From the NCBI GenBank assembly GCA_004431415.1, contig QPMI01000059.1:186001-250000 (forward strand): 64,000 bases of DNA, written 5' to 3'. The position numbers and the translations under genes were made by a program. Below, one piece after another: positions 1-11,609 of the stretch; position 1 is the stretch's first letter; each line of letters opens with the position of its first letter. The notes below the pieces were generated by a model. That model searched no databases and was not told where the DNA came from. It was given only the letters and a program-made list of their open reading frames with translations. The DNA comes from Cyanophora paradoxa. Its lineage: Eukaryota > Glaucocystophyceae > Cyanophorales > Cyanophoraceae.

Positions 1-7
1 TGATGGA

Positions 8-1347
8 CATTACACAGCTGCCCGAACCGCCACAGACCCCTCTAGATCCATTTTTAGCGTCCTAGCTCCCCTAAGACGACCGCTCGCCCGTGGGCGTCGC
101 ACGACATCGAATTTCCCTCTGGATCAATTCCGGTACTTAACCTCCGACAAATGCAGTCCGAGTCAGAAGGTGGGACCCGGTCCCGCCCGGTCCCGCGACG
201 AAATCGCGCCAGGGACGCCCCAGAACGATACAGAATGACGCGCGAGGGCGAGCGCATCGCCGCAAACTCGGTTTCAAGCGCCGTCGACGCTCCAGTGCGA
301 AGAGTCGGCCGAAAATTTGATCCAGCGCTAGCCGGTCCCGCCCGGTCCCGCGACGCGCGCAATCGATGCGTACTGGCGCGCATGGACATAGCAGGGCCTG
401 CGCACCCCCGAAATCCGCTTTTCGGAGCCGGAAGAGCGCAGGAAGGTACCCGACGGCAAAAATTCGATCCTAGACAGGCCCGGAGATCTTTCCGCGCGCC
501 CACGCCGCGGCGCATGCGCGGAACGATAGCATAAGCATTTGAGATGTAGAAGAAGCATTCCGCACGCTTTGCGTATGCGCCGGGCCGCGAGGACCCAGCC
601 GACCCCGAAAATTCGATCCTGGACGGACCTGAACATCTTTCCGCGCGCCCTCGCATCCTCGCGCATGCGCATCGCTACAATATTCATTTGAGATTTTATC
701 AAAGCCTTCCACAAGCTTCGAAGACGCGAAAGAGCACAAGAACCCAGCCGACCGCAAAAATTCGATCCTGGACAGGCCCGGGTATCTTTCCGCGCGCCCA
801 CGCCGCGGCGCATGCGCGGAACAATAGTATAAGCATTTGAGATGTAGGCAAAGTCTTCCGCACGCTTTGCGTATGCGACGGGCCGCGAGGACCCAGCCGA
901 CCCCGAAAATTCGATCCTGCATGGACCTGCACGTCTTTCCGCGTGCCCTCGCCTCGAGCTCCGCAGCCCCGCACATCGATGCTATATGCATTCAAGATTC
1001 TGTTTAAGCGATTCGCAAGCTCTGTGCATGCGCCTGGCCGCGAGAACCTTGCCCCTCCCGGGCCTCCCTCTCAACAATATTATATATAATTCATCTCCTC
1101 TAATCTCAACCTGCTCCGGCCTCCCTTTATTTCCTCGGTACATTAATATTCCTCTAGTTATATTCCTCTAGCCGGCCAGCGGTAGCTGGACTGGCCGTCA
1201 GCCGGCCAGCTTCCAACCAGCTGCAGAAAGCTGTTCGCGATCGGCCAGGCCGCTGGCCAGTGCCCTATAGGCCTACTGTGACAGCCGCGAGGGCGTCCGC
1301 GAGGCTTCGCCGTACTTAGTGCTCCGCAGGAGCACGGATCTTGTCTC
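8..1347. repeat. Satellite-like tandem unit, copy 1
   Basis: This unit aligns end to end with 1487-2974. Both begin near a CCACAGACC..CTCTAGATCCATTTT block and end in CTCCGCAGGAGCACGGATCTTG. The middle is made of monomers of about 150 bp, each carrying AAAATTCGATCC (near 459, 609, 757 and 906) and a CGCGGCGCATGCGC or CGCATGCGC palindrome. No gene is recognised. Open frames here are accidental: they are rich in Arg, Ala and Pro, occur on both strands and recur in each monomer. The 5' end of the unit may lie outside the window. Confidence 0.8.
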
Positions 1348-1486
1348 AAACCCGGTCAACAACGAGCCAAATTCCGGTCGGATTCGAACCCGAAACTTTT
1401 CATCTCCCCTGTAAATAATTTCCCTGTCCAGCCTCCTCGTGAAAAATTAATAATTTTCCCTCGACACGTACGTGACGCTTCCCCCA

Positions 1487-2974
1487 TCACACAGCTCCCC
1501 GAACCCCCACAGACCTCTCTAGATCCATTTTTAGCGTCCTGGCTCCCCTAAGACGATCGCTCTCCCGTGGGCATCGCGCGAAAATAGAATTTCCCTCTGG
1601 ATCAATGCCGGTACTTGAGATCCGACAAATGCAGTCCGAGTCAGAAGGTGGGACCCGGTCCCGCCCGGTCCCGCAACGAAATCGCGCCAGGAACGCCCCA
1701 GAACGATACAGAATGACGCGCGAGGACGAGCGCATCGCCGCAAGCTCGATTTCGGGCGCCCTCGACGCCCCAGTGCGAAGAGTCGGCCGAAAATTATTTA
1801 AATTTGATCCAGCCGGTCCCGCCCGGTCCCGCAACGCGCGCAATCGATGCGTACTGGCGCGCATACACATAGCAGCGCCTGCGCACCCCCGAAATCCGCT
1901 TTTCGGAGGCCCAATAGCGCAGGAAGTTACCCGACGGCAAAAATTCGATCCTCCACAGCCCCGGGCAACTTTCCGCGCGCCCACGCCGCGGCGCATGCGC
2001 GGAACAATAGTATAAGACATTGAGATGTAGACAAAGCATTCTGCACGCTCTGCAGATGCGCCAGGCCGCGAGGACCCAGCCGACCCCGAAAATTCGATCC
2101 TCGACGGACCTGCACATCTTTCCGCGCGCCCTCGCATCCTCGCCGAGTCGCGCGTGCGCATCGCTGCAATATTCATTTGAGATTTTATCGAAGCCTTCCA
2201 CAAGCTTCGAAGACGCGAAAGAACACGAGAACCCAGCCGACGGCAAAAATTCGATCCTGCACGGATCCCGGACCCGGACATCTTTCCGCACGCCCATGGC
2301 CACGCCGCGGCGCATGCGCGGAACAATAGCATAAGCATCTGAGATGTAGATCAAGCGTTTCGCACGCTTTACAGATGTGCCGGGCCGCGAGGACCCAGCC
2401 GACCCCGAAAATTCGATCCTCTTCAGACCTGAACAACTTTCCACGCGCCCTTGCATCCTCGCGTATGTGCATCCCTACAATAGTAATTTTAGATCTTTGT
2501 TAAGCATTTCGCGACCCCCGAGGACGCGACAGGGCGCGAGAATCCAGCCGACGCCAAAAATTCGATCCTGCATGGACCTGCACGTCTTTCCTCGCGCCCT
2601 CGCCTCCGCAGCCCTGCACATCGATGCTATATGCGTTCGAGATTCTGTTTAAGCGATTCGCAAGCTCTGTGCATGCGCCTGGCCGCGAGAACCTCGCCCC
2701 TCCCGGGCCTCCTTCCCAACAATGTTATACATAATTAATCTCCTCTCAATCTGCTCCACCCTTTATTTCCTCAGTACATTAATATTCCTCTAGTCGGCCG
2801 GGCCAGCGCTAGCTGGACTGGCCGTCAGCCAGCCAGCTTCCAGCCAGAAAGCTGTTCGCAATCGGCCAGGCCGCTGGCCAGTCACTGAGTGCCCTATAGG
2901 CCTACTGTGACAGCCGCGAGGGCGTCCGCGAGGCTTCGCCGTACTTAGTGCTCCGCAGGAGCACGGATCTTGTT
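1487..2974. repeat. Satellite-like tandem unit, copy 2
   Basis: Second copy of the unit at 8-1347. It holds five ~150-bp AAAATTCGATCC monomers (near 1940, 2089, 2248, 2408 and 2557) against four in copy 1, which accounts for its being about 145 bp longer. The spacer 1348-1486 is unique AT-richer sequence. The final ~170 bp of both copies (GGCCAGC..TAGCTGGACTGGCC and following) contain GGCCAGTGCCC-like ends resembling the terminus of the TA-flanked element at 28282-28646. Confidence 0.78.
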
Positions 2975-3024
2975 AAAACGCGGTAATTTATGCCGCGGTA
3001 ATTTAGTGCCGGCGCCCGACGGTA

Positions 3025-3287
3025 TACCGTAAAACACTTAAGTAATGCGCCGGTAAGTAATGCGTTTTTGGACCCGGACCCCCTTCACGGATAATTATGC
3101 GTCCCCGAATTAATGCGTTTTGAAGCCTTCTAGCAGCGTGAGGGGGGTACATGCCGCAGTTTTCTTAGCGCCGGCTTGGCGCTTCGATATTAATGCGCCC
3201 CCAAATTAATGCGTTTTGTCAGCAGAAAACGCATTATTTCGGGACCGCATTACTTAAGTGCCCGCATTACTTAAGTGTTTTACGGTA
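3025..3287. mobile_element. Miniature inverted-repeat element, TA-flanked
   Basis: The ends are perfect inverted repeats, CCGTAAAACACTTAAGTAAT at 3027 and its reverse complement ending at 3285, flanked by TA on both sides. The interior repeats TAATGCGTTTT and its complement, so most of the element can fold back. There is no coding capacity. The TA duplication and terminal palindromes are typical of MITEs mobilised by Tc1/mariner-type transposases, but that assignment is inference. Confidence 0.82.
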
Positions 3288-3299
3288 CTAGTACTGACT

Positions 3300-4210
3300 C
3301 TGCAGCTGCGATCGACTCTAGCTGAGGCTCGGAGTCTGAGCCGAGTCTGAGGCTGTTTTCCGGATGCTGAACACAGACGGCGGACTTGGACTTTACCGGG
3401 GCTGTCGCTTCGCCGGTGGTGGCTATTTGTTCGGGTCCTAGGACGCCGGTCAAGTCTTGCCTAGGAGGCTCAACCGGAACAGCCCGTTAACGTTTGCCGC
3501 AGTACTAGTGTTTGCCTGATCATGATATCGATCGATCATGAAGACTGGCCTGGCGCCCGGGGGGGTACCGCGGTGCCACGGTAGCGCTAGCCACCGGCCC
3601 ACCGCTAGCCGCTGGCTCAGTGAGCTATATATATATCATAGTATAGGGCGCCGCCGCGCCGGCCCAGCTGCCGGCATTATTATGCGGCATAGCTAGTATA
3701 CGTGGCTATAGGGCCTAGGGAGTCATATGGCTAGTGCTAGCTATAGTCCTTGGGAAAACCGCGCCAAAGACTTAAGTCTACCGGACTGTCGGTTGGCGAA
3801 AAGTACCACCGGTTCGCGGAAAGTACCGAACTCGGCCCGGCAAGTCCTCCATTTCGCCATTGATATGTAAGACTTGACCTGCAACCGGAAAACAGCCTGA
3901 CTCTGTCTGAGGCTCCGGATCCGGTCCGATCGCGAGCCGGATCCGGATCTCCGGAGTCGCGACTCTCAGAGTCTGACTGAGGTTCAAAGTTCAACTTGCA
4001 AGTTGCAACGGTTCAGGGTTCCGAGTCTTCCGGATCCAGGATCCGAATCATCCGACTCCCAGATCCGATGATTCCGATGATCGTTAAACCGCCTGCCGGA
4101 TCCAAACTTCCGGATCGGACTCTTGATCATTGGAGTTCGGAAAGTGCCAATTATTTTCCTGTACTAAATTAACTAGTTCTACAGTATAGTACTATAATAG
4201 TAGTCTATAT
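3300..4210. other. Non-coding stretch with no gene seen
   Basis: No exon-like open frame with supported splice sites is visible. The sequence is dominated by short overlapping palindromes (TCCGGA, GGATCC, GATCATGATATCGATCGATC) and by GAGTC/GACTC words, as in 26.7-28.2 kb. Confidence 0.5.
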
Positions 4211-4212
4211 AT

Positions 4213-4435
4213 TACTGTAGGAATGCTTTTTTAGCCGATGTTTTAAATTGCCGTATATTGCCGAGAGGCCGAATTCGGCAATTTTGAACCACGGCAATTC
4301 TCAGGGGGTAGGGCCGGGCTAAACGGTCGCTTTTATTTTGGATGGCGCCATTGAAGAAATCCGGATCCAGAGTTTCGGCAATCTATCGTCACGGCAATTC
4401 CGGTTTTGGTCGAATTCGGCAATTTAACTACAGTA
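4213..4435. mobile_element. MITE family 2, copy A (short)
   Basis: Starts CTGTAGGAATGC at 4215 after TA and ends CTACAG at 4433 before TA. The interior has the family hallmarks TTGCCG, GCCGAATTCGGCAATTT and CACGGCAATT. The right end has lost the GCATTC segment expected from the left end, so this copy is internally shortened. Confidence 0.72.
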
Positions 4436-4696
4436 GTATAGTACGTAGACTCCGATCCGGAATCCCGACTCGGCGACCGGCGCCGGCGCCCGCCACCCGC
4501 GGCGGAGTCCGTTCAACGGTTGACGCGTCCGGCTCCGTAACGTAAATCCGTATATATATACCGATAATATACGTCGATATATATACGTATATGTATTCTA
4601 TATATATACGTATATGTGTGCATATATGCACAACGAAGGGAAAGGCACTCACTGATGAAGGCACTCACTGATGAATTACAGTTTAGCTATATATAT

Positions 4697-5063
4697 TACT
4701 GTAGGACGGCTCTTTTAATTTAGCCGTCGTTTTGTTAACGTTTTGCCGTAAATTAATTGCCGAGAGGCCGAATTCGGCAATTTTAAGGGACGGCAATGTC
4801 GCTCGTCACGTTCGCGGCACAGTTTGAACCTCGCCATGAGCGACGACGTGCGGAGGCCGCCGCGGCCGGCGCCTCGCGATCGAGCTCGCATGCGCAGTCA
4901 TAGTCAGCCTTAGCTAGTTTGTACCTCGGGAAGGGGGGGGGGGGGCTAATTTTCTGCCCCATACAAACAAAAGTTTTGGATTCGGCAATTTATTACCACG
5001 GCAATTCCGTTTTGGGCGAATTCGGCAATTTTTCACGACGGCAATTTAAGCCGTCCTACAGTA
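4697..5063. mobile_element. MITE family 2, copy B (best preserved)
   Basis: CTGTAGGACGGCT at 4699 is mirrored by AGCCGTCCTACAG ending at 5061, with TA on both sides (4697-4698 and 5062-5063). Internal GCCGAATTCGGCAATTTT palindromes and ACGGCAATT words recur. The element is about 363 bp with no open frame. It encloses roughly 150 bp near 4800-4960 that is absent from copy A. Confidence 0.78.
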
Positions 5064-5439
5064 GCTAGTAGTATATATAGCCACTGCCGCTGAGCCCGCC
5101 GCACTGCGGCCGCAGCCCGGTAACTCGTTGCTACGCTGGGCCGTCGCTGGCTAGCCGGCTAGTAGCCCTTGAGCTAGTAGCTCTAGCCTCTAGCTAGAGG
5201 CTAGAGGCTAGACTCGAGAGCTAGCCGCGGGCCACAACTTAACGTTAACGTTGAACACATAAACTTTTGAAATTATCAATTATCAATACATAATCTTAAT
5301 TTATATTGGCATTGTTTTTGAGAAACTATTATGGCCAGACGCTGAGCGCCAGGCGTCCCCGTCGTGGATTCTCATGCGTACTAGTATGCTGGAGGGATGC
5401 ATAATACTATGATATCCATATGCTGCATGTTGCAGCATG

Positions 5440-5681
5440 CAGGATTGCTTTTTTAGCCGATGTTTTAAATTGCCGTATATTGCCGCAATTCTCGTGGGGT
5501 ATTTATACGTAGGGCTAAACGGCCGCTTTTCTATGGCGCCAATGCCGCGCTATATAGCCCTAGTAGACGAAATCCAGAGTCTCGGCAATTTATGCATATG
5601 GCGGTATTATGGCCACGGCAATTTCGGTTTTGGTCGAATTCGGCAATTTGACTAGGCGGCTATTGAAGCATTCCTACAGTA
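5440..5681. mobile_element. MITE family 2, copy C (5' end diverged)
   Basis: The left end reads AGGATTGCTTTTTTAGCCGATG, matching copy A after its first bases. The right end is GCATTCCTACAG at 5679 followed by TA. The body again shows TTAAATTGCCGTATATTGCC and GAATTCGGCAATTT. The left CTGTAGG terminus is replaced by CATGCAGG. Confidence 0.65.
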
Positions 5682-5689
5682 TTGATCGA

Positions 5690-6400
5690 TATCATGAAGA
5701 GCCAAAATAATGAAGGGAAAAAAAGGAAGAGAGAGCGTCACACTAGCCTACCGGTAGTAGCCTAGCTCCTTCATGATCAGTCTGCCGCACTGCATGCACA
5801 GACGCAGCACACTGTGCCAGTCTGCACCGCGGCCGTACGTGGTCCGTGCACGTGGCACGTGCGCCGTCAGATCCGATGATCCGGGCCCGGAGTCCCGTCA
5901 CTGTCCCGATCGATATCGCGATTCCGAGTTCCCGAACACAGGGATGCCGCATGCGCAGGCTGCAGCTGCAGACGTCGACACCGGCGGCGTCACACCGCCC
6001 GGTGACCGCCGTCACACCGGAGTCCGGACAGCACTGATCATGAGCATGCGCAGCTGCAGCTGCAGGCTGCAGCTGCAACCTGCAGGCTGCAGGCTGCCAG
6101 CCTGCAGGCTGAAGCATGAATCTGCATGATACACCGGCCCGGGCTGCCGGCGTGACGGCGGCGTCCCCGCGGCCGGGCCCGCATGATGGCCGCATCATGG
6201 CCCAGTGGCAGTGGGCCGCATGCAGTGCAACCTGCCACAGCTGCAGGCTGCCAGGCTGCTCGTGAGTCGTGACTGAATCGCGACTCGCAACTCGCGGAGC
6301 TATAGCTGCCGCAGTTCGACGATTCTAGATATATATAGATCTAGAGCACTGCGGCAGCTGCAGGGACTCACGGGGGAGTTCGATTTCAAGGAGGAGGGCG
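5690..6400. other. Non-coding, CTGCAG-rich palindromic DNA
   Basis: Around 6040-6120 there is a run of CTGCAGGCTGCAGCTGCA-type words, so both strands stay open in several frames. No splice-supported exon or recognisable protein was found. The last ~100 bp before 6462 resemble the leader of the paralogue at 30101 (GGCGCAGTTCG and AAACGGCAGAG shortly before the start), so they probably contain the promoter and 5' UTR of the next gene. Confidence 0.5.
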
Positions 6401-6461
6401 ACCATTTGCGTGTGTGATCTCGAAGGCGCGTGGCGGCGCAGTTCGTAAAACGGCAGAGCGA

Positions 6462-9400
6462 ATGGCAACCCAGCCGTTCTCTCGCCTTCTCGCAGCTCTC
6501 TCGTTCGCCCTCGTCGCCGTCCTGCTCGTCGGCTTCAGCGTAGACTTCGCTTCCGCAGCGTCAGCGAAGGTCAACTTCGATGGCACATGGAATTCCGGGA
6601 ACTCTGCGCCCATCGGCGTCTCGTCCGATGAGACTATGGCAGTCGGAGTGGACATGGTGAAGCCGCAGATGGGCGCGAAAATCATTCTCGACAACAATTT
6701 CCGGGACCGGATCCGCCTGTGCGTTCAATCGGTGTATATCTGATCTGCAAATCTAGATCTGGTCCATGCTCAAACTAAACTGGGGGGCCCCATGGCCATT
6801 CCAGACAAATCAGCGGCGAAGAAAGCTATATTGGCTTGAACATGAACTGCGCCGCGGATTCAACCGCCACCAAATGCGACACCTATGGCGGCTCTAACGA
6901 CTACCTGGCCGGCATCACGAACGCGGCTGCCTCGGTATTCACAAAACCTGCGATACGCTGGGCATCCATGGCCAAGACGAAGCTGTACGTTGGCTTCACA
7001 ACAAAAGCAACCAAGCAAGTTTACGCGTGCAAGATGGTACGCATGTTGCAATATTAATGGCCGCCAGCTCTGCAGCCGCAAATTCTAATTGCAGTCAATT
7101 GTTGCGTTTCTGCGCAGAGGTTCCGGATCTCTCGCTGGGGTGGCACTGCAACGAATGCTGCTGACGATCCAACAGCGTTCTTCGCCGTCTACGCGAAGAA
7201 GGACGCCACTGCCCCCACCGACGCGCCTGCCCTCGACGATGCCGCTGCCGCTGCGCCGCATTATTCATCTATTGTCCAAGGCCTCACCGAGCCGGCTGAC
7301 ACAGCTGGTCCGGCGTACGAGATGTGCGCATGAGATTCATTCTTATCTAATTATTATCACCAATCACATTTTCTTTGTGGTTCCTACAGACACGAGAAGA
7401 GCATCAAAGATATTAGCGGGCTTAATCCAGTCGCTGCGAATGAGCACGTTACACTCTGGACGTACTTTGCAAACAAGGCTAGCGGCTTTGAAACTACATT
7501 CACCATCAAGGAAGCTAGCATTGAGGTGCGGTTTTAAGCTCTTTGAACGCGCCCACGCCTTCGATATATATGTTTCGGGTTAGCTCTTTTATTTTACGCA
7601 TCTTGATTTTTGTGATCAGTTTATGGATTGCAGCACCTGCGACTGTCCAACCAAAACAACGACGCCGGTAGCCGAAAAATGCGAGGACGAGACGCTGTGG
7701 AGCACCTACTTCCGAGCGCTCGAGATCCCTTCATTGGATATCGCTCCGACAATCGGCGAAAATGGGTCGCCAGATCAGAAAATTCCTGCGGGCTACGCGT
7801 TCAGAATGTCCATTTCCGATCCATCCAACATGCGCGATTTCGGAGAGTTGCTGGACTTCACTGCCGCAAATAACGCTAATCTGATCCGCTGGATCCCCAC
7901 CGGATATTCGACAACACTTGGCGCGAGCAGCACAGTCTCAGGGCTTGCGGCGATTCCAACCACGTTCACGCGTCCGGCATCCGCCCAGGGATCCACGGCG
8001 GGCTACAACTCTGGCGAGCGTTACTGGTATTTCACACCGTCACAGCACATGTGCGCTGCTTTGAAGCCGTGCTATTGATTGGATTGGATGAACAAGCAAC
8101 TCACCGTCACTCGCAGGACACTCACCGTCAGCACTTGCAAGGGCCGCAGATTCGATGGAAGCAATAAAGACAAGTCTTTCGACACCTATCTCTACGCTTT
8201 CAAGGCCAAGGAGCTTTGCGCTAATCTCGACAAGGCTAACAATCGAATCACCAAAACTGGCATGATTGACTTCAAAGGTGAAGGCATTTATGTGACCGTT
8301 TCCTTAATTTATAACAAGAATTTGCAATCACGCAGACACTGGCGCGAATCCAACGGCCAGCGGAGCCAGTTCAATCTACGAAGTGACTGACGCCACCAAG
8401 ACATGCGGAGGCGGCGAATCGTTCACTTTTAATGCTTGCAAGGGCGTTCAATACGCCTTTGCTGTGGACGTCAAGTGGGCCTATGGAGAACCTGCGACCT
8501 TCACCTTGAAAGGTCAGTTTCTCGAATTCAATGAAAAACTGTATATACGTAATTGCGATGTCCAACGCTTGAACACCAGCTGGGACGTGGGCTGGTGACG
8601 ACACATGTCGTGCGTGAATGCTAGCCGCCTGTCAATTTTCCTCGCGATCGGTGCTAACATTAAGTCCCTGCTCCTGCTTAGCGGTCATTGCTACACCGAG
8701 CCCTACGCCGAGCCCGTCTGCCACGCCGAGCCCATCTCCCTCTCCGAGCCCCACCGAGGCGCCCACCCCAGCGCCGACGACGCCGCCGGCCACCTCCGAC
8801 CCGGGCGCGGGCGCGAACCCCGGCACTCCGGGCACTCCGGGCACGAACCCCGACGCCCCGACGCCGGCGCCCACCCCGGCCTCGGCCGCGGGCTCCGGCT
8901 CCGGCTCCGGAAGCGGAAGCGGAAGCGGAAGCGGAAGCGGAAGCGGAAGCGGCACCCCTGCCACCAGCGGCACGCCGGCCCCGACGCCCACCCCCGAGCT
9001 CCCGAAGGTCTCGGCCGGCAACCCGCCCAGCGGCGGCTCTTGCACCGCCTCTCCCGCGACCGTCAAGGCCGTCGTCGACAAGGTCACGGTGCGCGGATAA
9101 TTACGTGTATATGTTATATGTTGAATAAAGTGCTTCGGCTATCAACGTGATTTTGACATCGCGCTCTAGGTGACTTGCACTGGCTGGGGCGCGAGCGCCT
9201 TCCCACTCACGTGCGTCAACAAATTTCATCTTAGTCAAATACAGCCTCTAGACCTGACACATTAACAGGTACACTGTCACCGGCACGGGCTACGCGAGCG
9301 AGCTCGCCCTCGACTCTCCTGACGCGACTATCAATTTCTTCTTCCCTGCTGTGTGTGAAGTGAATTGTTTGAGTGAATAGAATCGAAAACTTATTTCGTG

Positions 9401-11470
9401 ATCGATTGTAGAGCTCCGGGGGCGCGGTGACTTCGTCGCTCACGGTCAAGGTCAAGGACCCGAACGGCCTCTCGGCGACCTTTGCCATCCCGAACGCCAT
9501 CACCGTCACGCCCGTCGTCGACTCGTCCAAGCCGCCCGCCGCCCAGTTCGACGTGCGAATGCGCCAACCAGTCTAATGCACTATGCCCCGGCTGATGGCG
9601 ACGCCCGGCAGGACATGCTCACCACGTTCAACCAGGAGATGGCTAAGATCATCGCGGTGCGCCGCTCGGGTTTGCGATTCATAACTTCGATCCCGATATT
9701 GACGTTCTCGTCTTGCTTCTCAGGACAACACGCTCAAGTTCTCCGAGAAGATGGCCAAGATCCTCGCTAACATCGAGTCCCTCAAGGAGTACTACTCGAA
9801 GGCCACCGGCACCACCCTCCGCCGGGCCCTCCGCCAGACGAACGCCGACCTGCTCTCCAAGCTCTCCGGCGCCCTCTCCACCGCCATGACGGTCTGTCTG
9901 TATATAAATACAGATGGTTTTTATATTTGTAATCTCATTACGCGGACGCCTTCAGACCGTGACGACGGAGGCGCAAAAGTCCGGCGTCGACCTCAAGGAT
10001 GCCGCCGTGCGCTTCCTTCAAATGAAGTCGCTTATTATAAAGCAACGCGCCCATTCACCCTAAAGCCTCTCGTTTCATTCTTCAGACCGCCGGCGCCCTC
10101 GTGAACTTCTTCTCGTCCGTCGCCCCCGTCGCCTCCAAGACCGGCGCCCTCTCCGTCCGTCCAACATTGTGTTCTTTGCAGCGATAACACGCCGCTTACA
10201 CGCCGTCCAGGAATCCGCGGCGATCCAGGGCACGCAGCTCCTTCTCAAGGTCATCAAGGAGAACCCGGTGGGGCACATTGCTTACTTGTTCATCATCTAT
10301 ATATTATATATTTGCGAGCTAACCCGCACTTGAATATTCAAGAACCTCGCCACCACTCCCGGCGTCAACGCTGCGGTGAGCGTTTGCTGCTTCGACGGGG
10401 GCGGACGCACGCTTACTCGCTTCTGAACTTTTCCTTTCGCGCAGGCGCTGCAGGAGAGCCTCGCCGGCCTGGTGGCGGCCCTCCCGCCGTCGTCCTCCGT
10501 GGCCGCCAGCGTCCGCCAGGAGACCCAGAAGGCCCTCGCCGACGTCTCCGCCAAGGTCCGAAAGCTTATAATTAATAGCCCTTAAGTTATACAAGACCTT
10601 AAGTTATAAATAATACTGATCATGAACGCGCCGCGCAGATCACGCTGAGCAGCAACACGACGAGCTGCGGCAACCAGAACCCGAACCGCGCGGCCACCGA
10701 CTCGACCCCGTACAGCTTCAAGGTCTGCCCGGCCAAGGCCGGCCAGGCGCAGTCCCGCTCGCTCCGCGTCCGCCCCGCCGGCGCGACCCGCGACGTCGTG
10801 GTGCGTTGTGGTTTTTATCGAATACCTCTAAGTGGAATCGTAACAATTCATGTGTCGCAGATTACCTTCCCGGCCAACGCGAACGCTGGCGGTGACTTCC
10901 AGGTCTGCTTTATTACCTGTAACGCTGTATCTGTATCTTACACGTTTCTGATTCTCACCGCGACTCGTCCGCAGGCGATGGTGGCCCTCCCCGCGGCCTC
11001 GGGCTTCACGGCCCCGCCCTCCGGCTTCAAGATGCTCTCCTCCGTCTACGAGGTCACCGCCTCGACGCTCACCGGCCCGCTCAAGGAGTTCCCCGGCGGC
11101 ATCCAGTTTGAGATCCCGGCCTCGGGCTCCATCGCCACGGGCCAGAGCGTGCAGCTCCGCTGGTTCGACGAGGCCGCCAAGGAGTGGAAGACCGAGGGCT
11201 GCTCCGCCCCGACCCAGTCCTCCACCACCGCCGGCACATACACCGCCACCTGCACCCACCTCACCGCGGTCCGCCTTTATTTAAGCTTGACCATTCCTGA
11301 ACCCAAGTCTAACCGTTGAACTCTCGCAGTTCGCGCTGCTGGCGGGCGGCAGCACCCTCGGCGTCCCCGGCCTGAACGCGGCCGGCTCCGCCGCCTTCCA
11401 GGTCGCGGCGTCGGCCCTCGCGGCGACTCTCGCGGCCGTCGCGGCGCTCTTCTTCGCCCGGCGCTACTAG
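6462..11470 (+). CDS. Surface protein with PT/GS stalk, PKD/REJ-like domain and GPS-like motif (paralogue 1)
   Basis: I can join 23 exons in frame to about 1,160 residues. Exon 1 (6462-6718) encodes a signal peptide (RLLAALSFALVAVLLVG). Exons 2-8 encode an N-terminal region with CSTCDC. Exon 9 (8682-9088) encodes a TPSPTPSPS stalk and a long Gly-Ser run. Exons 10-12 encode VTGTGYASELALDSP..SSLTVKVKDPNGLSATF, similar to PKD/REJ beta-sandwich repeats. Short helical exons follow. Exon 22 ends and exon 23 starts WKTEGC..TCTHLTA/FALL, resembling the GPS autoproteolysis motif (H-L/T). The protein ends in one hydrophobic segment and ARRY, either a membrane anchor or a GPI signal. The GPS-like motif lacks the usual first Cys and the C-x-C pair, so cleavage is uncertain. 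A role in surface adhesion or recognition is inference. Exon phases agree, but RNA is needed for exons 5-8. Confidence 0.8.
9089..9169 (+). promoter_or_regulatory. Intron 9 with conserved in-frame stop and AATAAA
   Basis: Reading through the donor gives VRG and then TAA at 9098-9100, followed 24 bp later by AATAAAGTGCTTCGGCTATC (9124). The same arrangement is kept in the paralogue (TAA 31894, AATAAA 31920). The word AATAAAGTGC also ends the PKD gene near 45337, so it looks like a usable polyadenylation signal. Confidence 0.5.
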
Positions 11471-11551
11471 AAGTAGCCCCGGCAGAGGAAGGCTAAAGAG
11501 CACATAGTAGCAACGCTTCCGATCCGTTTGATTCCGATCCGGTGGCCGAGC

Positions 11552-11606
11552 AATAAATAGCGTAGTTTGTAGGCGTTTCGCTTTCGCTTTCGTTTCGTCC
11601 AATAAA
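11552..11606 (+). terminator. Polyadenylation signals of paralogue 1
   Basis: Two AATAAA hexamers lie at 11552 and 11601, 82 and 131 bp after the TAG stop. They are separated by a CTTTCG repeat. Both hexamers and the repeat recur at the same spacing after paralogue 2. Confidence 0.7.
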
Positions 11607-11609
11607 GAC

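Noticed and set aside
5743-6198. Overlapping frames on both strands in CTGCAG-rich DNA
   Set aside because: Both strands are open because of palindromic repeats, and the predicted residues are Cys/Leu/Gln repeats without domain features.
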